A DNA stretch of 64,000 nt from Oscillospiraceae bacterium (GTDB lineage: Bacteria; Bacillota; Clostridia; Oscillospirales; Ruminococcaceae), in contig CACXEO010000090.1 in the NCBI GenBank assembly GCA_902766785.1, positions 41,255 through 105,254 of the forward strand. Direction: 5' to 3'. Every line of letters begins with the position of its first letter. The first letter of the stretch is position 1. This document shows, in pieces, positions 25,300-34,134 of the stretch. The translations under genes were made by a program, and so were the position numbers. The notes beneath the pieces were generated by a model, which saw only the letters and a list, made by a program, of their open reading frames with translations, was not told the origin of the DNA and did not search any database.

Positions 25300-25413
25300 A
25301 TGAACGCCGTTAAACTTTTCGTAGCATATTTCTTTTTCTTTTTCCGTGGCTTCTTCTTTAGCGACGGCTTTTTTGCTATGAAAAAAATTAATACGGTTCC
25401 GAGTTGTAGATAA
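25300..25413 (+). CDS. Phenylalanine-rich leader peptide of the aro operon
   Basis: A 37-codon frame with a strong TGGAGG site six nt before the ATG. It contains 11 Phe codons at positions 7, 11-15, 18-20 and 24-25, a single Tyr (10) and no Trp. The tail after codon 26 is ordinary (AMKKINTVPSCR). The last codons and stop overlap the antiterminator strand (25397-25409). By analogy with enterobacterial pheL, the peptide is a sensor of charged tRNA-Phe: stalling on Phe codons would let the antiterminator form and aroF be transcribed. I infer no function for the peptide itself. Confidence 0.85.
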   Translation: MNAVKLFVAYFFFFFRGFFFSDGFFAMKKINTVPSCR

Positions 25414-25455
25414 AACAGAAAAAGATCCTGTTAAAAACGGGCTATGACTTTGGAA
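25397..25455 (+). promoter_or_regulatory. Antiterminator pairing of the Phe attenuator
   Basis: TTCCGAGTTGTAG (25397-25409) can pair with CTATGACTTTGGAA (25442-25455) over 13 base pairs with three G-U wobbles and one bulged T. The second strand is the 5' arm and loop of the terminator, so the two structures exclude each other. A ribosome on the leader stop codon would cover the first strand. Confidence 0.75.
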
Positions 25456-25477
25456 GCAAAGTCATAGCCCGTTTTTT
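25433..25477 (+). terminator. Attenuator terminator before aroF
   Basis: A 19-bp stem: AAAAACGGGCTATGACTTT (25433-25451) with its exact complement (25458-25476), loop GGAAGC, then a T run ending at 25477. It lies between the leader peptide and aroF, 50 nt before the aroF start, so full-length aro transcription must read through it. Confidence 0.92.
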
Positions 25478-25529
25478 GCTAGTCTGATGTATCCCTTAAA
25501 GGGGTTTAAAATTTTAGGAGGTATTGGAA

Positions 25530-26540
25530 ATGGTAGTTATTTTGAAGCAGGATGCGCCCAAACAACAGGTTGACGAGCTTTTACAATGGTTCAACAGTTA
25601 TGGGCTGAAAACAAACATTGTCGTAGGTGAACATACCACAATTGTTGGACTGATCGGTGACACTTCAGTTGTAAATATTGATAATGTGGTCGCAAATGAA
25701 ATTGTAGAAACCGTTAAGCGGGTTCAAGAGCCTTATAAAAACGTTAACCGGAAATTCCATCCGGACGACAGCGTTATTGAGGTTGAAGGAGAAAAAATTG
25801 GGCACGGAAACTTCAAGGTCATCGCGGGTCCCTGTTCTGTTGAAAGTGAGGAACAGATTATCGAAGTCGCAAAACGGGTCAAAGCGGCGGGCGCCAAATT
25901 CCTGCGCGGCGGCGCATTCAAACCCCGTACTTCTCCCTATTCTTTCCAGGGTCTGCGCGCTGACGGTATTGAAATGCTTTTAGAGGCAAAAAAAGAAACC
26001 GGCCTGCCGATTGTCACTGAAATTATGTCCCTTCAGCATCTTGATTTATTTAATGATGTCGATATCATCCAGGTCGGCGCACGCAATATGCAAAACTTTG
26101 AACTTCTAAAAGAACTTGGACATTCCAAAAAGGCTATCCTGCTAAAACGCGGTCTTGCCAATACAATTGAAGAATTTCTGATGAGCGCTGAATATATCTA
26201 TGCGGGAGGAAACTCAAATATTATTCTCTGTGAACGCGGAATCCGCACCTTTGAAACAATGACGAGAAACACTTTGGATATTTCCGCTGTTCCCCTCATC
26301 AAAAAGATTTCTCACCTTCCCATTGTCGTTGATCCCTCCCACGCCACCGGAATTGTCTCTCTGGTCGAACCGCTCGCGCTGGCGTCGGTTGCCTGCGGTG
26401 CGGACGGCTTGATGATCGAAGTCCACAACAACCCCAAGATGGCACTTTCAGACGGAGCGCAGTCAATGACGCCGGACGGTTTTGATGAGACGATGAATAA
26501 GGTGAAACAGCTCGCAGGCTTCTACAACATGACCCTGTAA
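25530..26540 (+). CDS. aroF: 3-deoxy-7-phosphoheptulonate synthase
   Basis: A 336-residue first enzyme of the shikimate pathway (PEP plus erythrose 4-phosphate). The N-terminal ferredoxin-like/ACT-like regulatory domain (residues 1-70, MVVILKQDAP) is followed by the barrel with IAGPCSVES, GGAFKPRTSPYSFQG and VDPSHATG. This is the AroF/AroG type seen in Firmicutes. The ATG at 25530 has TAGGAGGT eight nt upstream, whereas a TTG at 25524 is too near it. First gene after the attenuator. Confidence 0.96.
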   Translation: MVVILKQDAPKQQVDELLQWFNSYGLKTNIVVGEHTTIVGLIGDTSVVNIDNVVANEIVETVKRVQEPYKNVNRKFHPDDSVIEVEGEKIGHGNFKVIAGPCSVESEEQIIEVAKRVKAAGAKFLRGGAFKPRTSPYSFQGLRADGIEMLLEAKKETGLPIVTEIMSLQHLDLFNDVDIIQVGARNMQNFELLKELGHSKKAILLKRGLANTIEEFLMSAEYIYAGGNSNIILCERGIRTFETMTRNTLDISAVPLIKKISHLPIVVDPSHATGIVSLVEPLALASVACGADGLMIEVHNNPKMALSDGAQSMTPDGFDETMNKVKQLAGFYNMTL

Positions 26541-26564
26541 ATTTGGGAAAGGCGGATAACAGTT

Positions 26565-27638
26565 ATGCGGGAAATCAAAATCAGCGCAAGCGGACGTTAT
26601 TCCATTTACTGTGGAAGCGGCCTGCTGAAAGATACCGGTTCCTATTTCAAAAACACCTGCAAAGCAAAGCGGGCTGTCGTTGTATCGGATGACACTGTCG
26701 CTCCCATTTACGCCGGCACTGTGCTGCATTCAATGAAAAGCGCCGGCATTGAGGCTTATCTGATTGCGGTTCCAAGCGGTGAAGATTCAAAATCACTGGA
26801 AAGATTGGGCAGCCTTTACAATTTTTGCTGCGAACACAAACTGACCCGGAGCGATGCACTGGTTGCCTTGGGCGGCGGTGTTGTCGGCGACCTGACTGGA
26901 TTTTGTGCGGCAACCTATATGCGGGGAATCGACTATATTCAGATTCCCACCACCTTTTTAGCCCAAATCGACTCCTCGGTCGGCGGCAAAACCGCGGTCA
27001 ATATCCCGGGCGGCAAAAACCTGGTGGGCGCCTTTAAACAGCCGAAGCTTGTCCTGTGTGATACTGATACCCTGAAAACCCTTTCATCTACCCATTTTGC
27101 CGACGGTGTAGCCGAAGCCATCAAGTACGGCATGATCAAAGACCCCTCGATTTTTGAGACCATTGAGGCAGGCGGTTTAAAAGAAAACCTGCTTTCGGTC
27201 ATCTGCCGCTGTATTGAAATCAAGAAGCAGGTTGTTGAGGCGGATGAATTTGACACCGGTGAACGGATGCTTTTGAATTTTGGGCATACTTTCGGCCATG
27301 CCATTGAAAAGTACTACAATTATTCCGGCTATTCCCATGGAATGGGAGTCGCAGCCGGGATGGTAAAAATAACCGCTCTGTCCGAGCAGTACGGAATGAC
27401 AGAACCAGGTGTAACGGAACGGTTGACCCGCTGCGTTGCGGCGAACGATCTTCCCGTTTCCGCTGAAATTGACGACGGGACACTGGTTGAATATAGTCTT
27501 ATGGATAAAAAAGCTTCAGCCGACAGCATCAATATCGTTCTCTGTAAGAAAATAGGCGAAAGCTTTATCAAAAAACTATCCCGCGAACAATATATTAATT
27601 TTATCAAAGGATGTTATGTCAATGACAGTACAGTTTGA
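26565..27638 (+). CDS. aroB: 3-dehydroquinate synthase
   Basis: A 357-residue NAD-dependent cyclase. Motifs are LVALGGGVVGDLTGF, FLAQIDSSVGGKTAVN, and zinc-binding His in LLNFGHTFGHAIE and YSHGMGVAAGM. It starts MREIKISASG after an AAAGGCGGA site and overlaps aroA by 23 nt. Confidence 0.96.
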   Translation: MREIKISASGRYSIYCGSGLLKDTGSYFKNTCKAKRAVVVSDDTVAPIYAGTVLHSMKSAGIEAYLIAVPSGEDSKSLERLGSLYNFCCEHKLTRSDALVALGGGVVGDLTGFCAATYMRGIDYIQIPTTFLAQIDSSVGGKTAVNIPGGKNLVGAFKQPKLVLCDTDTLKTLSSTHFADGVAEAIKYGMIKDPSIFETIEAGGLKENLLSVICRCIEIKKQVVEADEFDTGERMLLNFGHTFGHAIEKYYNYSGYSHGMGVAAGMVKITALSEQYGMTEPGVTERLTRCVAANDLPVSAEIDDGTLVEYSLMDKKASADSINIVLCKKIGESFIKKLSREQYINFIKGCYVNDSTV

Positions 27639-28911
27639 ACCCTCCTCCCTGCATGGAACTGTTTCGGCTGTCCCGTCTAAAAGCGCTTCGCACCGGGCTC
27701 TTGTCTGCGCTGCCTTGGCGCAAGGCCGTTCTGTGGTCCAAAACCTGATCTTTTCAGAGGACATCCTCGCTACAATTGATTGTCTCACGGCACTCGGAGC
27801 AAAAATAACTGTGGACGGCAGCACAGCGGTTGTGGATGGAATTGGCGGCGTTTCGTCGCTCCATGGCAGAACTGCGTCACTCAACTGCCGTGAATCCGGT
27901 TCTACGCTGCGTTTTCTCATTCCAGTTGCGGCGGCGCTTGGAATTGAGGCGGAATTTTACGGTTCAGGAAAACTGCCCTCCCGCCCGATTACACCGTATC
28001 TTGACTGCCTTGGGAAACAGGGAATCACTTTCTATTACGAAAACACCATGCCTTTTTCCATAAAAGGAAAACTTTCAGGCGGGCGATTCACGCTGCCCGG
28101 CAACATCAGCTCCCAGTTTATCACGGGGCTTCTTTTCGCCCTTCCTCTTCTCGCCGGGGACAGCATCATTCAAATTACGGGCGCGTTTGAATCAAAACCT
28201 TATGTTTTAATGACCCTACAGATGCTGAAACGTTTCGGCGTCTCTGCAAATTTATCCGGTTCGGCCATTATCATACCCGGCAATCAAAAATATGTTTCCT
28301 GCAATTTGGCGGTAGAAGGCGATTTTTCACAGGCTGCTTTCTTCTTGACAGCAGGTGCATTCAGCGGCCCGTTAACAGTAACCGGGCTAGATTATAATAA
28401 TTCCCTGCAGGGGGATAAACAGATCGTGAATTTTTTGAGAAAAGCAGGTGCTTCCGTTACAGTAGGTGACAATGAAATAACCGTTTCAGTGCCAAAAGAC
28501 GGTCATTTTCATCCAATCTCTGTCGACGCAAGAGACATTCCCGATCTTGTCCCAATCCTCGCGGTACTGGCCGGAAAATGCTGCGATGAGAGCGTGGTTC
28601 ACAATGCTGAACGCCTCAGAATCAAAGAAAGCGACCGGTTACAGACATCGGCCGCGCTCCTGCAAAGCCTTGGCGCTGAAGTTCAGGTTATGAGGGATGG
28701 GCTGAAAATAACCGGAAAGCCTGTTTTTCACGGATGTAAAGCAAAAAGCTTTAACGACCACCGGATCGCTATGGCGGCGGCTGTCGCCGCTTCTTCCGCC
28801 AGCAGAGCAGTCGTGCTGACCGGTGCGGAAGCGGTGAGAAAATCTTATCCCCATTTTTATGAGGACTATCAAATGCTGGGAGGAACTGCAAATGTCGTCA
28901 ACATGGAATAG
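27616..28911 (+). CDS. aroA: 3-phosphoshikimate 1-carboxyvinyltransferase (EPSP synthase)
   Basis: A 431-residue EPSP synthase. The substrate lysine is in PSKSASHRALVCAALA (residues 16-31), with ESGSTLRFL near 93 and RIKESDR near 335. The phosphate-binding sequence GSGKLPSRPI and the catalytic aspartate region RDIPDLVPILAVLA are both visible. Either ATG (27616 or 27622) could start it, with an AAAGGA site within aroB. Confidence 0.96.
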   Translation: MSMTVQFEPSSLHGTVSAVPSKSASHRALVCAALAQGRSVVQNLIFSEDILATIDCLTALGAKITVDGSTAVVDGIGGVSSLHGRTASLNCRESGSTLRFLIPVAAALGIEAEFYGSGKLPSRPITPYLDCLGKQGITFYYENTMPFSIKGKLSGGRFTLPGNISSQFITGLLFALPLLAGDSIIQITGAFESKPYVLMTLQMLKRFGVSANLSGSAIIIPGNQKYVSCNLAVEGDFSQAAFFLTAGAFSGPLTVTGLDYNNSLQGDKQIVNFLRKAGASVTVGDNEITVSVPKDGHFHPISVDARDIPDLVPILAVLAGKCCDESVVHNAERLRIKESDRLQTSAALLQSLGAEVQVMRDGLKITGKPVFHGCKAKSFNDHRIAMAAAVAASSASRAVVLTGAEAVRKSYPHFYEDYQMLGGTANVVNME

Positions 28912-29989
28912 AACGCTGAAACTTTCCATTTTTGGGGAATCGCACGGGCCTGCAATTGGAATGACCCTGGACAACCTCCCTGCCGGAGAGGAAATTGATC
29001 TTGAAGAACTGTGCCGCTTCACGGGAAGACGAACCGCCAAAAAAGGAGACAGTATCTCAACCGCCCGGACGGAACCCGATCTTCCGGAAATAGTTTCAGG
29101 CTTTTACCAAGGAAAAACAACCGGCACGCCGCTAACAGGAATGATAAGGAATACAGACACACGTTCGGGTGATTATGGAGATATTGAGCATCTTGCGCGG
29201 CCGGGTCATGCTGATTATACGGGACAGGTGCGATATCACAGCGCCAACGACCTACGGGGAGGCGGGCACTTTTCGGGGCGCTTGACTGCCCCCCTCACCC
29301 TTGCGGGTGGAATATGCAAGCAGATTTTAGAGCGTCGTGGTATTATAATTGCTTCGCACGTTTTATCAATTAAAGATGTTTCAGAGGAACGCTTCGACTC
29401 CGTAAATCTATCGCTGGAAACTGCAAAAGAGCTTCAAACAATGCAGTTCCCCCTTCTCAACCCATCCATGGAGGAAAAAATGCGAGCGGTCATTGAAACA
29501 GCAAGGCTCAGTCAGGACTCGGTCGGCGGCATCATTGAGTGCTGTGTTCTGGGTCTCCCTGCTGGAATCGGCTCTCCAATGTTTGATGGGATTGAAAATG
29601 TGCTTTCCTCCATTGTTTTCGGAATTCCTGCCGTGAAGGGGATTGAATTTGGCGAAGGGTTCGGCTCATCGCAGCTTTTGGGGAGCGAAAACAACGATTC
29701 GTTCTACCTGGAAAAAGGACGGGTTAAGACCCATACCAACAGGCACGGCGGAATTTTAGGCGGAATTTCATCCGGAATGCCGATTGTTTTTCGCACAGCG
29801 ATTAAGCCGACCCCGTCAATTTCGCAGCCTCAGCGGACAATTGATACAAAGCTGATGCAGGAAGCGGAGCTGAGTGTACGCGGCAGACATGACCCCTGCA
29901 TTGCCGTACGGGCGGCAGTTGTCATAGAAGCCGCGGCAAACATAGCCATTTTAGATTTGATGATGGAGCATGGAAGGATTACGCTCTAA
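28892..29989 (+). CDS. aroC: Chorismate synthase
   Basis: A 365-residue FMN-dependent enzyme that finishes chorismate. Motifs are FGESHGPAIG, GRRTAKKGDS, FSGRLTAPLTLAGG and SVRGRHDPC. The ATG at 28892 has GGGAGG upstream and overlaps aroA by 20 nt. Residue order and length are normal. Confidence 0.96.
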   Translation: MSSTWNRTLKLSIFGESHGPAIGMTLDNLPAGEEIDLEELCRFTGRRTAKKGDSISTARTEPDLPEIVSGFYQGKTTGTPLTGMIRNTDTRSGDYGDIEHLARPGHADYTGQVRYHSANDLRGGGHFSGRLTAPLTLAGGICKQILERRGIIIASHVLSIKDVSEERFDSVNLSLETAKELQTMQFPLLNPSMEEKMRAVIETARLSQDSVGGIIECCVLGLPAGIGSPMFDGIENVLSSIVFGIPAVKGIEFGEGFGSSQLLGSENNDSFYLEKGRVKTHTNRHGGILGGISSGMPIVFRTAIKPTPSISQPQRTIDTKLMQEAELSVRGRHDPCIAVRAAVVIEAAANIAILDLMMEHGRITL

Positions 29990-30036
29990 AATAAACCGCA
30001 TGGAAACAACTGTTGGAACTTTTGAGGTTTGCTGTC

Positions 30037-30477
30037 ATGATTCAACTTGTGGAAGTCAATCAAAACAATCTTGAGCCCTACCAGTCATTCGCCCGTAAAT
30101 TCGATTCAAATCTAAGCGGATTTCAGTCCAGAATCTACCCAAGCAAAGATTCCGATATCGTAAACTGGTACTATATCAAAGTCAGCCAAAAGTATATTGG
30201 CAGTATTTGGCTGGAAAAACAAGCAAACATGCCGTTTGCGGTTCTTGGGATATTCATAGCCGATGAAGAATTTAGAAACAAGGGAATTGGAAAGCAAGCT
30301 GTTAAAGCAATCATCAGCGCCGACGCCCCAAAAATGCAGATAGAAGAAATCAGGCTGAATGTGCGTGAAAGCAACATACGGGCAATCAAGTGCTATATCA
30401 ATTGCGGTTTTATTGAAACCGGACGTTATGAAAGTCAAAAAGGCTTTCGAGCCATCAGTATGAGTTACCGATTATAG
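30037..30477 (+). CDS. GNAT family N-acetyltransferase
   Basis: A 146-residue single-domain acetyltransferase. It has the acetyl-CoA loop FRNKGIGKQAVKAII near residues 83-97 and the C-terminal pattern NVRESNIRAIKCYINCGF. The substrate is unknown. The ATG at 30037 follows GAGG. It starts 47 nt after aroC and precedes the terminator, so it probably rides on the aro transcript. Confidence 0.88.
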   Translation: MIQLVEVNQNNLEPYQSFARKFDSNLSGFQSRIYPSKDSDIVNWYYIKVSQKYIGSIWLEKQANMPFAVLGIFIADEEFRNKGIGKQAVKAIISADAPKMQIEEIRLNVRESNIRAIKCYINCGFIETGRYESQKGFRAISMSYRL

Positions 30478-30483
30478 AATAAC

Positions 30484-30515
30484 AAAAGCCCCGGTACAAT
30501 TGTACCGGGGCTTTT
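30484..30515. terminator. Bidirectional terminator at the end of the aro operon
   Basis: A perfect palindrome of AAAAGCCCCGGTACAA and its complement without spacer, serving the GNAT gene and yebC. Confidence 0.93.
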
Positions 30516-30532
30516 GCTAGGATAAAGAAAAA

Positions 30533-31273
30533 TTAATCCTCGTCTTCCTCTTCTGGCATATCCCAGTTGTGATAGACATTCTGAACGTCATCATTATCCT
30601 CCAAGTGTTCCAACAGAAGGTTCATCTTGAGAATATGGTCGGGATCAGTCAGGGAAACATAGTTAGAAGGCACCATTTCCACTTCCGCAGACGCAAAGGT
30701 ATATCCCATCTCCGTCAAATGATCGCGTACCGCCTGAAAATCTGCCGGAGATGTGACAATCTCGACTTCTTCTTCGTCGATGCTGTAATCATCGGCGCCG
30801 GACTCCATGATATCCTCCATCAGCTTCTCTTCATCTGTAAAGGTGTTTTCCATTACAATGACACCCTGCTCGTTAAACATGAAAGATACGCAGCCGCTGG
30901 TTCCAAGGTTACCACCGAACTTATCAAAATAGTGACGTACATCAGAGGCGGTGCGGTTGCGGTTGTCGGTCAGCGTCTCAACAATGACAGCAACACCGTT
31001 CGGGCCGTAGCCTTCATATACGATGCTCTCATAATCCGCTTTGTCACTGCTTCCGGCTTTCTTAATAATCCGTTCAATGTTGTCGTTCGGTACATTATTT
31101 GATTTTGCCTTGGCAATCAAATCGCGCAATTTACCGTTGTTGTTCGGGTCAGCGCCGCCTTCTTTAACAGCAACGGTGATTTCACGCCCGATTTTGGTAA
31201 AAATCTTCGCTTTCTGCGCGTCGGTTTTCTCCTTTTTACGTTTAATATTATTCCATTTTGAATGTCCTGACAT
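30533..31273 (-). CDS. yebC: YebC/PmpR family translation/transcription factor
   Basis: A 246-residue protein starting MSGHSKWNNIKRKKEKTDAQ, with GRDI-type region KIGREITVAVKEGGADP and VYEGYGPNGVAVIVETLTDN. The family acts on transcription and, in recent work, on stalled ribosomes. Acidic C-terminus. It has its own promoter just upstream. Confidence 0.95.
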   Translation of the reverse strand: MSGHSKWNNIKRKKEKTDAQKAKIFTKIGREITVAVKEGGADPNNNGKLRDLIAKAKSNNVPNDNIERIIKKAGSSDKADYESIVYEGYGPNGVAVIVETLTDNRNRTASDVRHYFDKFGGNLGTSGCVSFMFNEQGVIVMENTFTDEEKLMEDIMESGADDYSIDEEEVEIVTSPADFQAVRDHLTEMGYTFASAEVEMVPSNYVSLTDPDHILKMNLLLEHLEDNDDVQNVYHNWDMPEEEDED

Positions 31274-31303
31274 AGGAGCCTTCCTTTCAACTAAGTATCT
31301 TCC

Positions 31304-31332
31304 TGTATATTTTACCGCAAAACGGCAGTCAA
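31304..31332 (-). promoter_or_regulatory. Promoter of yebC
   Basis: TTGACT (31327-31332), a 17-nt spacer, and TATACA (31304-31309) on the minus strand; the -10 is weak. Confidence 0.5.
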
Positions 31333-31988
31333 TTCAAGATATCCAGTATCGTTAATAAATCGGTCGGGTAGTTGATGACATAATCCGCGCCCGCTTCGTC
31401 CAACTCGTCAATCCCGCGGAATCCCCACGCAGCGCCTACCGCCTGCACCTTTGCGTTGTGGGCAAACAGGACGTCAACGTCAGAATCCCCAACGTAAATA
31501 CAGTCCTCCGGCTGGATTCGCAGTTCTTCCAGACAGTTAAGCAGTCCATCCGGCGCCGGTTTTTTGGGCAGTTCATCACTTGCCCCCAATACGTAATCAA
31601 AATCGACATCCGGTAAAAGGGAATCTAAAACATGCCTGGCAAAGGTATCCGGCTTGTTAGAGAGAACCGCGATTTTATAATGCTGTTCCTTGAGTGCATC
31701 CAGAAGTTCAGCTACCGATTCATACGGAACCGTTTTATTGCAGTAACTGCCATTGTAGTAGCCTTCAAAAACCGAACGTGCCTTTGCCACTGTTTCAGGA
31801 CCGTTGTTATCAGGCGGCAGAGCACGCTCAAAAAGCTTATCGACGCCGCTTCCAACAAAATAACGGTATTCGTTCACATCGTGCTCCGGAAATCCTAAAT
31901 CCATGAGTGCATGGTTTGCTGAATCAGCCAGATCCTCCAAAGAATTGACCAAAGTTCCATCCAGGTCAAATGCAACCAGTTTTATCAT
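31329..31988 (-). CDS. HAD-family phosphatase, phosphoglycolate-phosphatase type
   Basis: A 219-residue HAD hydrolase. Motifs are DLDGTLVNS (8-16), SNKPDTF (motif II) and GDSDVDVLFAHNA (motif IV). It resembles Gph and pyrophosphatase PpaX, so the exact substrate is uncertain. It lies 16 nt after lysC and may be the last gene of the hom operon. Confidence 0.88.
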   Translation of the reverse strand: MIKLVAFDLDGTLVNSLEDLADSANHALMDLGFPEHDVNEYRYFVGSGVDKLFERALPPDNNGPETVAKARSVFEGYYNGSYCNKTVPYESVAELLDALKEQHYKIAVLSNKPDTFARHVLDSLLPDVDFDYVLGASDELPKKPAPDGLLNCLEELRIQPEDCIYVGDSDVDVLFAHNAKVQAVGAAWGFRGIDELDEAGADYVINYPTDLLTILDILN

Positions 31989-32004
31989 TTCTAATTTTTA
32001 CACC

Positions 32005-33210
32005 TCAGTTGATAAATGCATCATGCACTACGCGCAGCGCCTTGTCACTGTCCTCTTCATCAATCAATACAGAAATTTTTATTTCACTGGTGGAAATCAT
32101 ATTAATATTGATCCCCGCCTCATAAAGCGCTTCAAACATTTTGGTTGCAACGCCGGCATTGGTCTGCATTCCAGCACCGACTACGGAAAGTTTACAAACA
32201 TTGTCGTTGACCTCAATCCGCTCAGCTTCCAATGCGGAGAGATTATCGTTCAATACCGCAACTGCCTGCTCCAAATTGTCCTCTGAAACTGTGAAACTAA
32301 TATCCTTGGTATTATCACGGCCGATAGACTGAAGAATGATATCGACATTGATGTTATATTTACTCATAAGAGAGAAGACGCGGAAAGCAATACCCGGTTT
32401 ATCCGGCAGGCCCACCACTGCAATTCTGGCTACGTTATTGTCACGCGTTACCCCTCTGATCAGCATTTTTTCCATGGAAACAACCTCCTTCACCTTTGTG
32501 CCCGGTTTTCTCTCCAGGCTGGAAACAACTTCAAGATTTACGTTGTATTTTTTTGCCATCTCAACAGAACGGTTGTGCAGGACCTGCGCGCCGAGAGTCG
32601 CCAGCTCCAACATCTCATCAAATGAAATTTCATCAAGCTTTCTGGCAGTTTTCACAATCCGCGGATCAGCCGTATAAACGCCGTCTACGTCGGTATAAAT
32701 CTGGCACAGCTCCGCTTTCAGCTCGGCGGCAAGCGCAACGGCGCTGGTATCGGAACCGCCGCGGCCTAGGGTTGTAATATCCCCATAACGTGAAATCCCC
32801 TGAAAACCGGCTACAATTACAATGTGGTTTTTATCCAATTCTTTGTGAAGCCGTTCCGTTTCAATTTTCTTAATTCTTGCCCTGGAGTGAGACGAATCAG
32901 TATGAAATCCTGCCTGCCAGCCCGTTAATGAAACAACCGGATACCCCATATGTTCAATTGCCATGGCGAGCAGAGAGATCGAAATTTGCTCGCCTGTCGC
33001 AAGCAGCATATCCATTTCCCGCTTTGATGGATTGGGGTTAATCTCCCTTGCCTTTTCTATCAGGTCATCGGTTGTATCGCCCTGAGCAGAAACAACGACG
33101 ACAACCTGGTTCCCTTTCTTGTAGGTATCGGTGATAATTCCCGCCACATTCCGAACCCGTTCAGCGTCACGGACCGAACTCCCTCCAAATTTCTGTACAA
33201 TCAGTGCCAT
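32005..33210 (-). CDS. lysC: Aspartate kinase
   Basis: A 401-residue aspartokinase. It starts MALIVQKFGGSSV (an AGGAGG site decides this over an upstream frame) and has TTLGRGGSDTSAVALA near 150. Two ACT domains form the C-terminal third (GLPDKPGIAFRVF and VVGAGMQTNAGVATKMF). It feeds the homoserine and lysine branches. No lysine riboswitch precedes it; it is inside the hom-thrB operon, 23 nt after thrB. Confidence 0.95.
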   Translation of the reverse strand: MALIVQKFGGSSVRDAERVRNVAGIITDTYKKGNQVVVVVSAQGDTTDDLIEKAREINPNPSKREMDMLLATGEQISISLLAMAIEHMGYPVVSLTGWQAGFHTDSSHSRARIKKIETERLHKELDKNHIVIVAGFQGISRYGDITTLGRGGSDTSAVALAAELKAELCQIYTDVDGVYTADPRIVKTARKLDEISFDEMLELATLGAQVLHNRSVEMAKKYNVNLEVVSSLERKPGTKVKEVVSMEKMLIRGVTRDNNVARIAVVGLPDKPGIAFRVFSLMSKYNINVDIILQSIGRDNTKDISFTVSEDNLEQAVAVLNDNLSALEAERIEVNDNVCKLSVVGAGMQTNAGVATKMFEALYEAGININMISTSEIKISVLIDEEDSDKALRVVHDAFIN

Positions 33211-33233
33211 TGCCCTTCCTCCTATATCTATCA

Positions 33234-34118
33234 TCACAAAATTTGTGTACCAAGATTATCAATTGCTAAATCCCTAATTTCCCAGTTAAGCCCCGCCTGC
33301 TCCAGGTGATACCGCATAACAGGGATAAAAAACTTGTCAGAGCCGTCAACCACCGCCATAATGGTCGGCCCAGCACCGCTGATATAAGCGGCATAGGCGC
33401 CGAGATCATAACACTTTTGAAAAACCTCCTCGGCATGTGGAATTAATGGTATTCTATACGGCTGGTGCAGAACATCGCCTACTGCGACCCGGAGATTTTC
33501 ATATTTCCCTGTCAGCAGCGATGAGGAAAAAAGTGCTGCGCGCGACAGATTGTGGACTGCATCCTTAAATGGGATTTCCTGCGGCAGACACCCCCTTGCA
33601 ACCGACGTTTTAAGCTCAAAGTCCGGGATAATCGCAATAAAACGCAGGCGGCTGTCAACTTCCTGCCGGACATAGAACACCTTTTCGCCATCAAAGACAG
33701 AGGTGACGATCCCTCCGAGCAGCGCCGGGGTCGTATTGTCGGGATGGCCTTCAATCCGGGCAGCGAGGTCGACCAGGTCATCCAGTTTCATCGGTTCGTC
33801 CAGCAGCATATTCCCAGCCAGCAACCCGGCAACAATACAGGCGGAGCTGCTCCCCAGCCCGCGGGTCATTGGTATCCGGTTGACCTGCTCAATCCGGAGG
33901 CCTGAAAGAGTCTGCCCGCACAGGTCACAAAGTTGTTTCACGGTGGTATAGATTAAATTGGTTTCATCGCATGGAATAACGGTTCCATCCAGCGAAGTGA
34001 CGGTAAGACGGTCGTCCTCCGCAATACTGACTTCATTGTAAAGGCTGACCGCAAGGCCAAGCGCGTCAAACCCAGCACCAAGATTTGCACTAGTCGCTGG
34101 AATTTTAATTTTAATCAT
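33234..34118 (-). CDS. thrB: Homoserine kinase
   Basis: A 294-residue GHMP kinase. The ATP loop is PMTRGLGSSSACIVAGLLAG, after ATSANLGAGFDALGLA at residues 8-23. The ATG at 34118 follows TTGGAG. The gene directs homoserine to threonine; thrC is not in the window. It lies 16 nt after hom. Confidence 0.95.
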   Translation of the reverse strand: MIKIKIPATSANLGAGFDALGLAVSLYNEVSIAEDDRLTVTSLDGTVIPCDETNLIYTTVKQLCDLCGQTLSGLRIEQVNRIPMTRGLGSSSACIVAGLLAGNMLLDEPMKLDDLVDLAARIEGHPDNTTPALLGGIVTSVFDGEKVFYVRQEVDSRLRFIAIIPDFELKTSVARGCLPQEIPFKDAVHNLSRAALFSSSLLTGKYENLRVAVGDVLHQPYRIPLIPHAEEVFQKCYDLGAYAAYISGAGPTIMAVVDGSDKFFIPVMRYHLEQAGLNWEIRDLAIDNLGTQIL

Positions 34119-34134
34119 TCTATCTCCAAGCACA

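Noticed and set aside
32005..33240. Lysine riboswitch upstream of lysC
   Set aside because: Only 23 nt separate thrB and lysC, too short for the element.
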